Shown one piece after another: positions 1 through 7,583 of a stretch of DNA of 64,000 nucleotides. Source of the stretch: Treponema bryantii (GTDB lineage Bacteria; Spirochaetota; Spirochaetia; Treponematales; Treponemataceae); the NCBI RefSeq assembly GCF_036492245.1, contig NZ_AP025286.1, positions 3,224,001 to 3,288,000 on the forward strand. The letters are read 5' to 3'. The translations under genes were made by a program, and so were the position numbers. Every line of letters begins with the position of its first letter. Position 1 is the first letter of the stretch. A model generated the notes under the pieces. The model made no database searches, was not told the origin of the DNA, and was given only the letters and a program-made list of their open reading frames with translations.

Positions 1-288
1 AAAAACCGCTGGAAAAATCCGAACACAGGTGAAGAAGGAAGGTGGCATATGGACGGCACTCTATTACAAAGAGCCGTCAAAAGCGCTGTGCTAAAAGCGG
101 GCATAAACAAAAACTCGAGCTGCCATACCTTCAGACATAGTTTCGCTACACACTTGTTGGAAAACGGATACGACATAAGAACTGTACAGGAGCTGCTGGG
201 ACACAATGATGTGAAAACTACGCAAATTTACACGCATGTACTTAACCGAGGACCGAGTGGAGTTATCAGTCCGCTGGATAATATGTAA
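1..288 (+). CDS. intI: Integron integrase IntI, C-terminal part (partial)
   Basis: Tyrosine recombinase that moves cassettes by attI x attC and attC x attC exchange. Frame 1 is open from the window edge, so the 95 visible residues are the C-terminal end of a longer protein. Visible catalytic parts are [10 protein letters not shown] (box II His and Arg), LLGH, and the nucleophile Tyr in TTQIYTHVL (codon at 229-231). The ending [18 protein letters not shown] is typical of IntI rather than XerC/D. The integron-specific extra domain would lie upstream. The first Met at 49 is internal. The gene points toward the cassettes. Confidence 0.95.
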   Translation, partial: KNRWKNPNTGEEGRWHMDGTLLQRAVKSAVLKAGINKNSSCHTFRHSFATHLLENGYDIRTVQELLGHNDVKTTQIYTHVLNRGPSGVISPLDNM

Positions 289-324
289 TTTTATGAGTCA
301 AATTATTTGACAGGTGTAACAGAT

Positions 325-554
325 ATGTGGTACAGTAAAACGTCAACAATAGATAAAGACTCTTGTCTGATTTATAGAGGTCCTTGTTTCATAATAGAAT
401 GGTTCTATGATGAAAACGGATACAGTCAGCCGTATGAATATTTTCTAAAATCTTCTACTGGCCAAAAACGAAAATTCCTGCTCAAGAAAAAGCACTGGCA
501 ATAAATAATATGGCAAATTATTATCTGTGCCATAAAGATAGCATGGAGGAATAA
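325..554 (+). pseudogene. Remnant of a HigB/RelE-type toxin with internal deletion
   Basis: The first part (from ATG 325 to the stop at 502-504) reads MWYSKTSTIDKDSCLIYRGP and continues with FIIEWFYDENGYSQPYEYFLK, resembling the N-terminus of Gp49-like HigB toxins. It then runs off frame. A second frame, 480-554, reads AQEKALAINNMANYYLCHKD and looks like the C-terminal helix of the same family. The central part, about 40-60 residues, is missing and the two halves are in different frames, so this is read as a deletion remnant. It ends two bases before the antitoxin start. The family assignment is from memory of conserved wording and is moderate. Confidence 0.55.
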
Positions 555-556
555 TT

Positions 557-829
557 ATGGAATCAACCTTTGATAAATTCATCACAAATAATCCCAAAGA
601 AAAAGCAAAATTCGAGAAAGAATATAATGATTTTCTCCTTTCAGAATTTATTTTGGAAAGAATGGAAAAGGAAAATCTGTCTGTACGTGCTCTTGCAAAA
701 AAAGCCGACGTCTCCCCTACTATTATTCAAAAACTAAGAAAAAGTGAAACCGCTGAAAAAATTAATTACGGGACTTTCATGGCAGTAATAAACTCTTTGG
801 GATATAAATTGAAGCTTGTTCGTTTATAA
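557..829 (+). CDS. HigA-type antitoxin, XRE-family HTH
   Basis: A 90-residue protein with a helical N-terminus and an HTH at about residues 38-80 (LSVRALAKKADVSPTIIQKL, then GTFMAVINSLGYKLKLV), the usual layout of HigA antitoxins that follow a HigB gene. A good Shine-Dalgarno (GGAGG at 545-549) precedes the ATG. Its presumed toxin just upstream is broken, so this is probably an orphan antitoxin. It lies between intI and the first cassette and has no attC of its own. Confidence 0.75.
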   Translation: MESTFDKFITNNPKEKAKFEKEYNDFLLSEFILERMEKENLSVRALAKKADVSPTIIQKLRKSETAEKINYGTFMAVINSLGYKLKLVRL

Positions 830-1009
830 AATATATTTCCTAAGATTAATGATGTCTCAATAACAAAATAAAGAACTTATGCATATCCGTATAAAATCCT
901 TTAAAAGTCACATAAGTTGTTGTAGAATAAAGACAAGTCAGTTACTTATTAAAGACAATATTTGAATTCACAAAAAAACTTAATGGGAACTGTCGAAGAA
1001 ATGTTATGC
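830..1009 (+). other. Candidate attI site and leader of the array, no gene
   Basis: This stretch has no convincing ORF. It ends in GTTATGC at 1003-1009, the same R' core that starts cassettes elsewhere, but upstream there is none of the paired L''/L' structure of an attC, as expected for attI. The exchange point would be between 1003 and 1004. A cassette promoter (Pc) should lie here; TAGAAT near 924 with a weak TTAAAA box about 17 bp upstream is the best I can see, and I do not consider it established. Confidence 0.55.
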
Positions 1010-1012
1010 TGA

Positions 1013-1028
1013 CACCCGCACTGGGGTG
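1013..1028 (+). promoter_or_regulatory. Cassette leader hairpin, first of 38 copies
   Basis: CACCC-GCACTG-GGGTG forms a five-pair stem. The same position, ten bases after the G of the R' core, has a hairpin in every cassette of the array. Stem sequence varies (CACCC/GGGTG, CGCCC/GGGCG, CACGCC/GGCGTG, CAGGCC/GGCCTG, CAGCCC/GGGCTG, CGGCTC/GAGCCG, TGGCGC/GCGCCA, TTGCC/GGCAA) while pairing and the ACT-containing loop are kept. It lies in the 5' leader of the first gene. The coordinates of the other copies are given with each attC. Confidence 0.8.
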
Positions 1029-1042
1029 CCTAAGAAAAAAAT

Positions 1043-1885
1043 ATGGAAAAATTTGTAGGAAATACTTTTTTTAATAAAATTAAGTATCCGTTTATTATTT
1101 TAAGTCTCATATCTTTATTGTTGTTAGCAATACTTTATGATTTTTCATATACATTTTCTAATACATTTTTAATTTTGTTAATAATTTATTTTATTGCTAA
1201 ATCTAGAAAAGTTAGAAATGCTTATAAAATTGAAAATAATTCTTTTACGATAAAATCATTTGGAAAAATTAAGGAATTCAATATAAAAGAATTAACTGAT
1301 TTTTATGAAAAAAAAGAGGGAAAGAACTTAATTTACATTTTTCAATTCGGAAATAAAAAAATTCATATATATTATGACGAAAATATGAAAGAAATAATTG
1401 ATTCCTTTTATGCAAACCATTTTGAATTCTTTTACCAAAAAAAGAAACAAGAATATGATTCTGGAAAAGAACGTTGTCCGGAAAGCAAAAGAAATGAGCT
1501 TATAATCCATATTATCTATGGAAGCGTTTTATTATGTTGGACAGTTTTATGTGTTATTTTGTTTCTTAAAGATAGTAATGAGTATTTAAAATTTGTTATC
1601 TTATTTATTATGTTTTGGCAACATTGGTTCATAGAATTACATCGTATAAGAAATATGAAAAAGTATTTTAACAATGAAGGTTTTCATGAAAAGAAATATA
1701 TTATTCCATATTCAGAAATAAAAAGTATCATAAAAACAAAGAAGAAACTTCTAACTGTACGTTGGCCGACAACAGTAGACTATTTAACAATTACTACTGA
1801 TGTTGAAAAAATAGATATTGAAGATAATATATCATGTAATGTATCATTTTACAGATATATTCAAGAGAAATTAAAACTGAATTAA
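1043..1885 (+). CDS. Hypothetical membrane protein (cassette 1)
   Basis: 280 residues with two hydrophobic segments near the N-terminus (about 15-33 and 36-52), a charged soluble stretch (about 60-150), two more hydrophobic segments (about 152-172 and 178-195) and a soluble C-terminal part. The layout resembles small bacterial PH-like membrane proteins, but I do not recognise a family. It is the only gene of the first cassette (1004-1950) and so is nearest to any promoter at attI. The Shine-Dalgarno is weak. Confidence 0.75.
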   Translation: MEKFVGNTFFNKIKYPFIILSLISLLLLAILYDFSYTFSNTFLILLIIYFIAKSRKVRNAYKIENNSFTIKSFGKIKEFNIKELTDFYEKKEGKNLIYIFQFGNKKIHIYYDENMKEIIDSFYANHFEFFYQKKKQEYDSGKERCPESKRNELIIHIIYGSVLLCWTVLCVILFLKDSNEYLKFVILFIMFWQHWFIELHRIRNMKKYFNNEGFHEKKYIIPYSEIKSIIKTKKKLLTVRWPTTVDYLTITTDVEKIDIEDNISCNVSFYRYIQEKLKLN

Positions 1886-1893
1886 AGATATTA

Positions 1894-1956
1894 GCATAAC
1901 AAAGGTTCGTAGCCGACAGCGGGTCAGGCCCGCTGCGGTACAACCAGTTGTTATGT
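1894..1956 (+). other. attC site 1, closes cassette 1 (1004-1950)
   Basis: R'' GCATAAC and R' GTTATGT flank L'' TTCGTAGCCG and its partner CGGTACAACC, which pair with two extrahelical bases, as attC sites do. The central stem CAGCGGG/CCCGCTG has a variant loop TCAGG. R'' is complementary to the first bases of cassette 1. The next cassette opens with the leader hairpin 1960-1975 (CGCCC/GGGCG). Confidence 0.93.
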
Positions 1957-1991
1957 GGACGCCCGCACTGGGGCGCTGATATGAGGGAAAA

Positions 1992-2681
1992 ATGAAACAA
2001 AAATTATTAAATTTTTTCTTAATCATCTTATCCCTTTTACTTATTGTAATAACAACCTCAAGAATTATTTTTATAAATCAGTTTACTACAGCATTTATAT
2101 TAGATATTTTAAGAAATTATTTATTTGTTTTTATACTCTTTGGTTTTATTAAATATACATGGAAAAGTTTATTTTTAAGTTTAGTTACTTCATCCATTAT
2201 TTTATGCATCTCCACTATTGAAATTCTATTACGGATAAAACATGGAGAAACTTTTATCCAGTTAAAAGTTCTGTTAATTTTTCTTATTAGTATTTGTGTA
2301 TTGATATATTATTTTTTCATAAAGTTTTTCAAGGAATTCTGTATAGAACAAAATGCTCAAGCACTTGTCATTAAAAATAAAATTAAATCTGCAATTTTAG
2401 TTTATTCAGTACTAATCAGAAAGAATAGAAATAGAACAGACCTTATTTATTCTAGAGGAACTCTTTTTGATAAAATAAACAAATATAAAAAAGCGAAAAA
2501 AGATTTCCTTAAATCTATAGAATCTGAAAATCCTGATCCTAGAGGTTTTATTGCATTAGGAATTTATAAATATGAAAATCATGAAAACGATAAAGCTATT
2601 GAATTATTGAGAAAGGGAATACAATTGAATCCTGACTTATATGAATATCTTCCACAACCCATGAAAGATATTATAAAATAA
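1992..2681 (+). CDS. Membrane protein with C-terminal TPR-like repeats (cassette 2)
   Basis: 229 residues. The first about 115 are almost entirely hydrophobic, with three to four membrane segments. Residues about 135-220 carry tandem helical repeats: YSRGTLFDKINKYKKAKKDF followed by LKSIESENPDPRGFIALGIY and a last unit ending KAIELLRKGIQLNPDLYEYL, matching the TPR pattern. This suggests a membrane-anchored scaffold facing one side of the inner membrane; no partner can be named. ATG 1992 follows GAGGGAAA. Confidence 0.75.
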   Translation: MKQKLLNFFLIILSLLLIVITTSRIIFINQFTTAFILDILRNYLFVFILFGFIKYTWKSLFLSLVTSSIILCISTIEILLRIKHGETFIQLKVLLIFLISICVLIYYFFIKFFKEFCIEQNAQALVIKNKIKSAILVYSVLIRKNRNRTDLIYSRGTLFDKINKYKKAKKDFLKSIESENPDPRGFIALGIYKYENHENDKAIELLRKGIQLNPDLYEYLPQPMKDIIK

Positions 2682-2687
2682 TAAAAC

Positions 2688-2750
2688 ACATAACAAAGGT
2701 TCGTAGCCGACAGCGGGTCAAGCCCGCTGCGGTACAACCAGTTGTTATGC
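2688..2750 (+). other. attC site 2, closes cassette 2 (1951-2744)
   Basis: R'' ACATAAC, R' GTTATGC, central stem CAGCGGG/CCCGCTG, loop TCAAG. R'' matches the TTATGT that starts cassette 2. The next leader hairpin is 2754-2769 (CACCC/GGGTG). Confidence 0.93.
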
Positions 2751-2795
2751 TGACACCCGCACTGGGGTGCCTTAAGAAAAAAGGAAAAAAAAAGT

Positions 2796-3371
2796 ATGGA
2801 TTTAAAAGAAATTGAAGAAAACATTAAGAATTATTCCAATGAAAAATTAATTATTGAAGGAATAATTAAAGTAAATGATTATATTCCTGAAGTACAGGAA
2901 TTATTTAAGAAAGAAATAGAATTTAGAAAAATTTCAGAAGAAGAAATCAATAAAATAAAAGAAAAAAATGAAATAAACAAAAATGTAAAAAAACATAATA
3001 AATCAAATAAGCTAAGAGGCGTTTTGCTTTTTATAAATATAATTTTATTTATCGATTTTTTTATATATTTATTTGCAGGATTCTTTGCAATTAGAAATAT
3101 TGGTTTAATTGAATCATTTTTATTATTTATAATTTCAATAATTTGCATACTGAGTTTCATTTTAATACTTTGCAGAAAACAAATAGTAAAAAAAATATTT
3201 ATAATTTTAATGTGCATTTGTATACTAATAAGTATAATAAATATATTAATTTTTTTATTTACTAATTCAATTGGATCAATTGGAAAAGATTTATATTTAA
3301 TAATTAAAGATAGTTTGTTTATAATTTATTTCTTAAAATCGAATTATGTAAAAACTTATCTAATAAAATAA
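2796..3371 (+). CDS. Hypothetical membrane protein with helical N-terminal domain (cassette 3)
   Basis: 191 residues. Residues 1-75 are soluble, charged and helical (many Glu, Lys, Ile). Four hydrophobic segments follow (about 76-97, 103-125, 129-150 and 158-180). No known family is recognised. The Shine-Dalgarno AAGGAAAA is loose. Base composition is extremely AT-rich even for the array. Confidence 0.72.
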   Translation: MDLKEIEENIKNYSNEKLIIEGIIKVNDYIPEVQELFKKEIEFRKISEEEINKIKEKNEINKNVKKHNKSNKLRGVLLFINIILFIDFFIYLFAGFFAIRNIGLIESFLLFIISIICILSFILILCRKQIVKKIFIILMCICILISIINILIFLFTNSIGSIGKDLYLIIKDSLFIIYFLKSNYVKTYLIK

Positions 3372-3372
3372 A

Positions 3373-3435
3373 GCATAACAAAGGTTCGTAGCCGACAGCG
3401 GGTCAAGCCCGCTGCGGTACAACCAGTTGTTATGC
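3373..3435 (+). other. attC site 3, closes cassette 3 (2745-3429)
   Basis: R'' GCATAAC begins one base after the stop codon of the gene; R' GTTATGC; stem CAGCGGG/CCCGCTG, loop TCAAG. The next leader hairpin is 3439-3453 (CGGCTC/GAGCCG, loop ACT). Confidence 0.93.
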
Positions 3436-3495
3436 CCACGGCTCACTGAGCCGGTAGGATTTTTAAATTTTAAAATAGTAGGAGATAAATAGTAA

Positions 3496-4656
3496 ATGAA
3501 AAAGCTTATTTTAATCACTCAAATTTTATTTATTGTTTTAGTTATTACATCATGTTCTAAACAAAAAAAAGATTTTGAAGCTACTTCCAATGAAAGTATT
3601 GAAACCGAAAATACTTTAACAGAAGCAACTACCTCAGAAGTTAAGGAAGAAAATCAAAAGTCTCAGTTTACCTACGATTACACACAGCAAGACGATATTT
3701 TAGGAATTATTCCTGGTAAAGACGGACGCCCCGATGAAGTTGATATTGCATACGGACATATAATCAATATGAAAGATTGGTTTATGACAGATATGTCTCA
3801 AGATGGAAAATATTCCATCAAATATACCGGGGAATATTATTATACTTACGCTAGGTATTACATACCAAATGAAGGCGAACGCAAAGATTTAAATCTTATT
3901 ATGCTAAAAGAAGAATCTCCTCTTTATAATCCAAAAGATTTAGGAGCAACTGAAAAAGATATATGTAGTCTGGGTTGTGAATTTATACCTATAGCAAGAA
4001 GTTCAGAACCTATATCGTTTAATGAACAAACAACTTATTGGTTCAAAGTAAGTGAAGATAAATGGATTCCGGGCTCATCTGTTTACATTCAGCCGGGAGC
4101 TTTTGACAAACTTTCTGTAGAAGACTTATGGGTTGGAATGGACTTTGAGGAAATAAAGGATGGTGCATGGTTCGTTGTAAAAACGAATGACGGTTCTTCT
4201 TTAAGACTTCGTGATTCCTCAAATATACAAACAGGAAATGTGATTTCAAGTATTCCTCAGGGAACATGGATATATGCTGAAACTCAGACTTCCAAAACCG
4301 AAATAATAGATGGAATAGAAGCTCGCTGGTATAAAATAACATATCCTGAAAAAGGTTATGTATTCGGTGGTTATCTTGAAAAACAGGATGATGTCTGTGG
4401 ATTGAGTTTTGCCCAATTCGAAGTAATGCACTATCGTCATGATGATAGTAACAATTATACATTCAAAGTCTATTCAGCTCCCACTACAAAATCACAATAC
4501 CTTGGAGAATATGAAATCAAACCAGATGAATATGGTTATCTCGCTATGATTGAAACAAAAGAATTAGAAACAGTAGATGGAGTTCAAGGAGTTTGGATTA
4601 ATATAAAAGAACCTGTAGAAGGTTTTATTTTCGGTTATAATTTTATATATAAATAA
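3496..4656 (+). CDS. SH3-domain lipoprotein (cassette 4)
   Basis: 386 residues. A lipoprotein signal peptide ends in the lipobox VITSC (Cys about residue 20), followed by a Ser/Thr/Glu-rich linker. After a middle region comes a bacterial SH3-like domain (about 228-298: NDGSSLRLRDSSNIQTGNVI, then ARWYKITYPEKGYVFGGYL) and a second, weaker SH3-like unit at the C-terminus ending in VEGFIFGYNFIYK. Bacterial SH3 domains usually bind peptidoglycan or glycans, so a periplasmic, membrane-anchored role is likely. Shine-Dalgarno AGGAG. The gene at 18377-19234 belongs to the same broad type. Confidence 0.82.
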   Translation: MKKLILITQILFIVLVITSCSKQKKDFEATSNESIETENTLTEATTSEVKEENQKSQFTYDYTQQDDILGIIPGKDGRPDEVDIAYGHIINMKDWFMTDMSQDGKYSIKYTGEYYYTYARYYIPNEGERKDLNLIMLKEESPLYNPKDLGATEKDICSLGCEFIPIARSSEPISFNEQTTYWFKVSEDKWIPGSSVYIQPGAFDKLSVEDLWVGMDFEEIKDGAWFVVKTNDGSSLRLRDSSNIQTGNVISSIPQGTWIYAETQTSKTEIIDGIEARWYKITYPEKGYVFGGYLEKQDDVCGLSFAQFEVMHYRHDDSNNYTFKVYSAPTTKSQYLGEYEIKPDEYGYLAMIETKELETVDGVQGVWINIKEPVEGFIFGYNFIYK

Positions 4657-4680
4657 TTTCAAATATGTAAATCTATTATA

Positions 4681-4704
4681 CGCGGCAGTCGGTGCTGCCG
4701 CTAA
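4681..4704 (+). repeat. Fragment resembling hairpin 2 of the cassette 3' element
   Basis: GCGGCAG-TCGGTG-CTGCCGC forms a seven-pair stem followed by CTAAAAG and an AT-rich run, like hairpin 2 plus its flank in the longer 3' element of other cassettes. It may instead be a weak terminator for the lipoprotein gene. Confidence 0.4.
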
Positions 4705-4728
4705 AAGATATATTTTTGTAGTAACAAG

Positions 4729-4791
4729 GCATAACAAAGGTTCGTAGCCGACAGCGGGTCGAGCCCGCTGCGGTACAACCAATTGTTATGC
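4729..4791 (+). other. attC site 4, closes cassette 4 (3430-4785)
   Basis: R'' GCATAAC, R' GTTATGC, stem CAGCGGG/CCCGCTG, loop TCGAG; it has CCAATTG in place of the usual CCAGTTG. The next leader hairpin is 4795-4809 (CACGCC/GGCGTG). Confidence 0.92.
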
Positions 4792-4833
4792 TCACACGCC
4801 ACTGGCGTGGTATAGGAAATAAAAAAAGTAATT

Positions 4834-5247
4834 ATGGTAGATAAAATTCAAATGATTGGTACGGCTTTTTTGCCAATAGATAAAACCAACAAAAAAATTT
4901 TAGTTTCAAAAAGAAGTATGAATAAAAAATATTTTCCGGGCTATTGGGAAGTAATTGGCGGAAATCTTGAATTTGGGGAAGATTTTACAGACTGTGTAAT
5001 CCGAGAAGTGAAAGAAGAGATAAACTGCAATATAAAAAATCTGACACATTTACATTCACGAACAATGTATCTTAATGATTTGATGTATATTACAGTTGCT
5101 TATTATGGCGAAATATTAGAAGAACCTGTTTTTAATAAAAATGAAATTTCTGAAATCAAATGGATTACTGAAAACGAAATAGACGATTTTGAATTTTGTC
5201 CTGGTGATGTTGAATTATTGAAAATAGGTTTTAAGAGTATAAAGTAG
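4834..5247 (+). CDS. Nudix hydrolase (cassette 5)
   Basis: 137 residues, full length for a small Nudix enzyme. The Nudix box G-x5-E-x7-REVKEEI is complete at about residues 43-64 (NLEFGEDFTDCVIREVKEEI). Such enzymes hydrolyse nucleoside diphosphates linked to another moiety, using Mg; the substrate cannot be told. It shares its cassette with a reverse-strand gene pair whose last gene ends five bases away, so the two transcripts converge. Confidence 0.9.
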   Translation: MVDKIQMIGTAFLPIDKTNKKILVSKRSMNKKYFPGYWEVIGGNLEFGEDFTDCVIREVKEEINCNIKNLTHLHSRTMYLNDLMYITVAYYGEILEEPVFNKNEISEIKWITENEIDDFEFCPGDVELLKIGFKSIK

Positions 5248-5251
5248 CTGA

Positions 5252-5533
5252 TCAGGCAATATGCGCCAAAGGATCTTCTACTTCAATTCCTTTTTCGTAA
5301 ATTGTATAAGGGTCAATATCGATACAATTGTATTTATCGTATTTACCATCCAATGTCCATGCAAGAGTTCCATTCAGGACTGTACAGTTATTTATGTAAA
5401 AATCTAAATCATTTAGTTTAGAGAAAACGCCTTTGCCTACTAAATGAGATACATTATATTCTTTTATCTTTCCATCTACGAAATAAACGAAAACATTATA
5501 ATTGTCTTTAGGTAAAACCTGTACAACTTCCAT
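5252..5533 (-). CDS. DUF2442-like protein, putative TA partner
   Basis: 93 residues, resembling DUF2442 (YNVFVYFVDGKIKEYNVSHL, later GTLAWTLDGKYDKYNCIDID, PYTIYEKGIEVED). It is second in a two-gene minus-strand unit after the DUF4160 gene, with a strong Shine-Dalgarno (AAGGAGG). DUF4160/DUF2442 pairs are predicted toxin-antitoxin modules. These are the only cassette genes on the minus strand, so they need their own promoter. Confidence 0.8.
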   Translation of the reverse strand: MEVVQVLPKDNYNVFVYFVDGKIKEYNVSHLVGKGVFSKLNDLDFYINNCTVLNGTLAWTLDGKYDKYNCIDIDPYTIYEKGIEVEDPLAHIA

Positions 5534-5543
5534 TTGTACCTCC

Positions 5544-5804
5544 TTACGTAAGTGGATTTATTTTTGCTGGTAATTCCATATTTTTAGCCTGATTCCAACT
5601 ATCTTTAAGTTCCTGCTTATGCAATTCAGACCAGGCTAAAACCAATTTCAATTTATTTGAGGGGATAGCTCCTTTTAGTACGCAAGAATTCTCTATTTCT
5701 ACTAATGCTTCTTGACCAGCATATTTTGCATGAAAATGAGGTGGTAAATGATCATCAAAATAAAGGCAAATTTCTATTCCTTCAAATTCACTAACAACAG
5801 GCAC
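5544..5804 (-). CDS. DUF4160-like protein, putative TA partner
   Basis: 86 residues with the DUF4160 hallmarks IEICLYFDDHLPPHFHAKYA and later VLAWSELHKQELKDSWNQ. The start is GTG with AGGAG seven bases upstream. First gene of the reverse pair. The upstream 50 bp are AT-rich and could hold a promoter, but no convincing -35/-10 pair is visible. Reverse-oriented self-promoting modules are a known feature of TA cassettes. Confidence 0.82.
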   Translation of the reverse strand: MPVVSEFEGIEICLYFDDHLPPHFHAKYAGQEALVEIENSCVLKGAIPSNKLKLVLAWSELHKQELKDSWNQAKNMELPAKINPLT

Positions 5805-5859
5805 TATTTACTCCTAAAATAAATATATCATAAAAAAACAATATCGACTATAATAAAAA

Positions 5860-5922
5860 GCATAACAAAGGTTCGTAGCCGACAGCGGGTCAAGCCCGCT
5901 GCGGTACAACCAGTTGTTATGA
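5860..5922 (+). other. attC site 5, closes cassette 5 (4786-5916)
   Basis: R'' GCATAAC, R' GTTATGA, stem CAGCGGG/CCCGCTG, loop TCAAG. The ATG inside R' is in frame with the next gene but is not a credible start. The next leader hairpin is 5926-5941 (CAGGC/GCCTG). Confidence 0.93.
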
Positions 5923-5960
5923 CGACAGGCGCACTGGCCTGCCTTTTTTTTGGAGAAAAA

Positions 5961-6422
5961 ATGAAAAGAACTGTTTCGTTATTATTTATATGTGTATGTA
6001 TTTTTAAATGTTACGCAATAAATTTTGAGATAGTTAATAAAAATTTTCCATATTGGGCTTTCCAACAGAATTATTGTTCTGAAGAAGAAACTGATCCAGA
6101 AAATCATAATAATATTGTACTTTCTACTCATTTAGTACAAGCATTTCCATTTCCTTTTACTCATCGAGTATTCGATTTTTTAGTTGATAAGAATATAACA
6201 TGGAACAAAATGACAATTTATAGTTTTTCTTATCAATCAGAGGATGGCGAAGTTACTATTATAAAAAATAAAAAAATAAACAATGAGAGAATGTTTAATA
6301 TAATTAAAGATTATCATTGGATTAAAGAAATGGAATATTTTGAAAACGTCATGGGAAAAATTGTATATAGTTTTGATGATGGTGAAATAATTACAGAATA
6401 TACTGAATTAAGAGTTTGGTAA
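5961..6422 (+). CDS. Hypothetical exported protein (cassette 6)
   Basis: 153 residues starting at ATG 5961, preceded by TTGGAG; the upstream in-frame ATG lies in attC. Residues 1-19 form a signal peptide (KRTVSLLFICVCIFKCYA). The mature part is soluble with aromatic-rich strands. No family recognised. It is followed by a full copy of the 3' element. Confidence 0.72.
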   Translation: MKRTVSLLFICVCIFKCYAINFEIVNKNFPYWAFQQNYCSEEETDPENHNNIVLSTHLVQAFPFPFTHRVFDFLVDKNITWNKMTIYSFSYQSEDGEVTIIKNKKINNERMFNIIKDYHWIKEMEYFENVMGKIVYSFDDGEIITEYTELRVW

Positions 6423-6429
6423 TAGAAGA

Positions 6430-6627
6430 ATATTTAAGAAAGCAAGTCGAGCTTGCTTTCTTAAATGAAATTGAACTTTAGGATTTACGCGAAGAAGCGA
6501 TAGTACGCGGCTTTACGCCGCTTAGGAAAAGTATAATAATAGAAGCATATGCTTCATTTGGTTGTACAGAATTTTCATAAAGAAAAAAGGTTTTATGGAA
6601 TCTAATTCTGTATAAGAAATATATTTG
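6430..6627 (+). repeat. Cassette 3' element, full copy (type A)
   Basis: Four stems in order: hairpin 1, a 14-pair stem around loop TCGAG; the conserved stretch AATTGAACTTTAGG; hairpin 2, GCGGC-TTTAC-GCCGC; hairpin 3, GAAGC-ATAT-GCTTC; and hairpin 4, ACAGAATT paired with AATTCTGT across about 40 bases. It lies between the stop codon and attC. Other copies keep the stems with changed bases, so it is likely to act as folded RNA or folded single-stranded DNA. Confidence 0.75.
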
Positions 6628-6690
6628 TCATAACAAAGGTTCGTAGCCGACAGGCAGTCAAGCTGCCTGCGGTACAACCAGTTGTTACAC
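6628..6690 (+). other. attC site 6, closes cassette 6 (5917-6684)
   Basis: R'' TCATAAC, R' GTTACAC, central stem CAGGCAG/CTGCCTG with loop TCAAG, a stem variant that keeps pairing. The next leader hairpin is 6694-6709 (CGCCC/GGGCG, loop with CATT). Confidence 0.93.
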
Positions 6691-6724
6691 GGACGCCCGC
6701 ATTGGGGCGCTAGTGAATAAAAAA

Positions 6725-7343
6725 ATGAAAGTATTACTAAAAATTTTAAAATTTGTATTTATAATTCTTTTTTCTTTTATTCTTATACTTTATATAAGTT
6801 TAAATATTTATGTAAAATCAAAAGAAGTCAAAGTTGATAAAAATGAATTAATAAGCTTATCGACAATTTCTTTATCAGATAACCAAATAAAAATAGCAAG
6901 TATAGTATTAAATAAACAATCAAATCCTAAATTTCATAATTATTTCTTTTTAATAAATGATGCATTTTCTGGAAGAAATAATGTTGCTCGAATAACTGCA
7001 TTTACTTATATTGCAGAACATGATGATTTTCGGCACATCACAAGTATTGAAAGACATGTTGTAGAACTTGCAACGAAAAGATACATTATGAAAAAGATTG
7101 ATTATACAATCTGCTATAATTACCTATTTTCAAAATTATATTTCGGAAACAGTATATACGGTCTTTCCGAAGCTTCTGACTTTTACTATTCAAAGAAATA
7201 TACAGAATTAACAGACAAAGAATTTATAAGTCTGTGTTTATTGCTCCATAATCCAGCTTTTTATGATTTTCGAAATGAAAAAAAAAAGAAAAAGATGTGA
7301 AGAAGAACTAAATAGAATTTATTTACTTTATCAAGAGAAGTAA
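6725..7343 (+). pseudogene. Frameshifted GT51-like membrane protein (cassette 7)
   Basis: Homologue of the genes at 12345-12968 and 27031-27654. It reads normally from ATG 6725 to about 7272, then a poly-A tract with one extra base shifts the frame and gives an early stop at 7298-7300. The true ending CEEELNRIYLLYQEK continues in the next frame to the stop at 7341-7343. Phase variation, decay or a sequencing error in the homopolymer are all possible. Start chosen by alignment with the intact copies. Confidence 0.75.
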
Positions 7344-7347
7344 AAAA

Positions 7348-7487
7348 AATTAAATTGAACTTTTAGGCTTGGACGAAGAAGCAATAGTATGCGGCTTTAC
7401 GCCGCTTGAAAAATATAAAAAAAGAAGTATTGGCTTCTTAAAAAAATATGGAATAGATTTTATAATCTATAAGAAGCAAAAGAAATC
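7348..7487 (+). repeat. Cassette 3' element, partial copy without hairpin 1
   Basis: It begins at the conserved AAATTGAAC stretch, keeps hairpin 2 (GCGGC-TTTAC-GCCGC), a diverged hairpin 3 (GAAGTATTGGCTTC) and a changed hairpin 4 (ATAGATT/AATCTAT). An open frame over it (7369-7587) runs through attC and is not a gene. Confidence 0.6.
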
Positions 7488-7552
7488 ATGTAACATGCAC
7501 TTCAAATCGGATGTCGGGTCAAGCCCGCCACCGTTTAAGTGCGTAGTTATAC
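7488..7552 (+). other. attC site 7, second attC family, closes cassette 7 (6685-7546)
   Basis: 65 bp. R'' ATGTAAC and R' GTTATAC; L'' GCACTTCAAATCGG pairs with CCGTTTAAGTGC leaving two extrahelical bases, so the attC fold is kept with different sequence. Loop TCAAG. R'' does not fully match this cassette's first bases (TTACAC). The next leader hairpin is 7556-7571 (CGCCC/GGGCG). Confidence 0.88.
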
Positions 7553-7583
7553 GGACGCCCGCACTGGGGCGCAATAGGAAAAA

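Noticed and set aside
1013-1028. Leader hairpins as transcription terminators
   Set aside because: Stems are short and not followed by a T-run, and they lie just before start codons.
6540-6560. TATAAT in the 3' elements as a promoter for the next cassette
   Set aside because: A -35 box at 16-18 bp is missing in the copies checked; kept only as a question in the findings.
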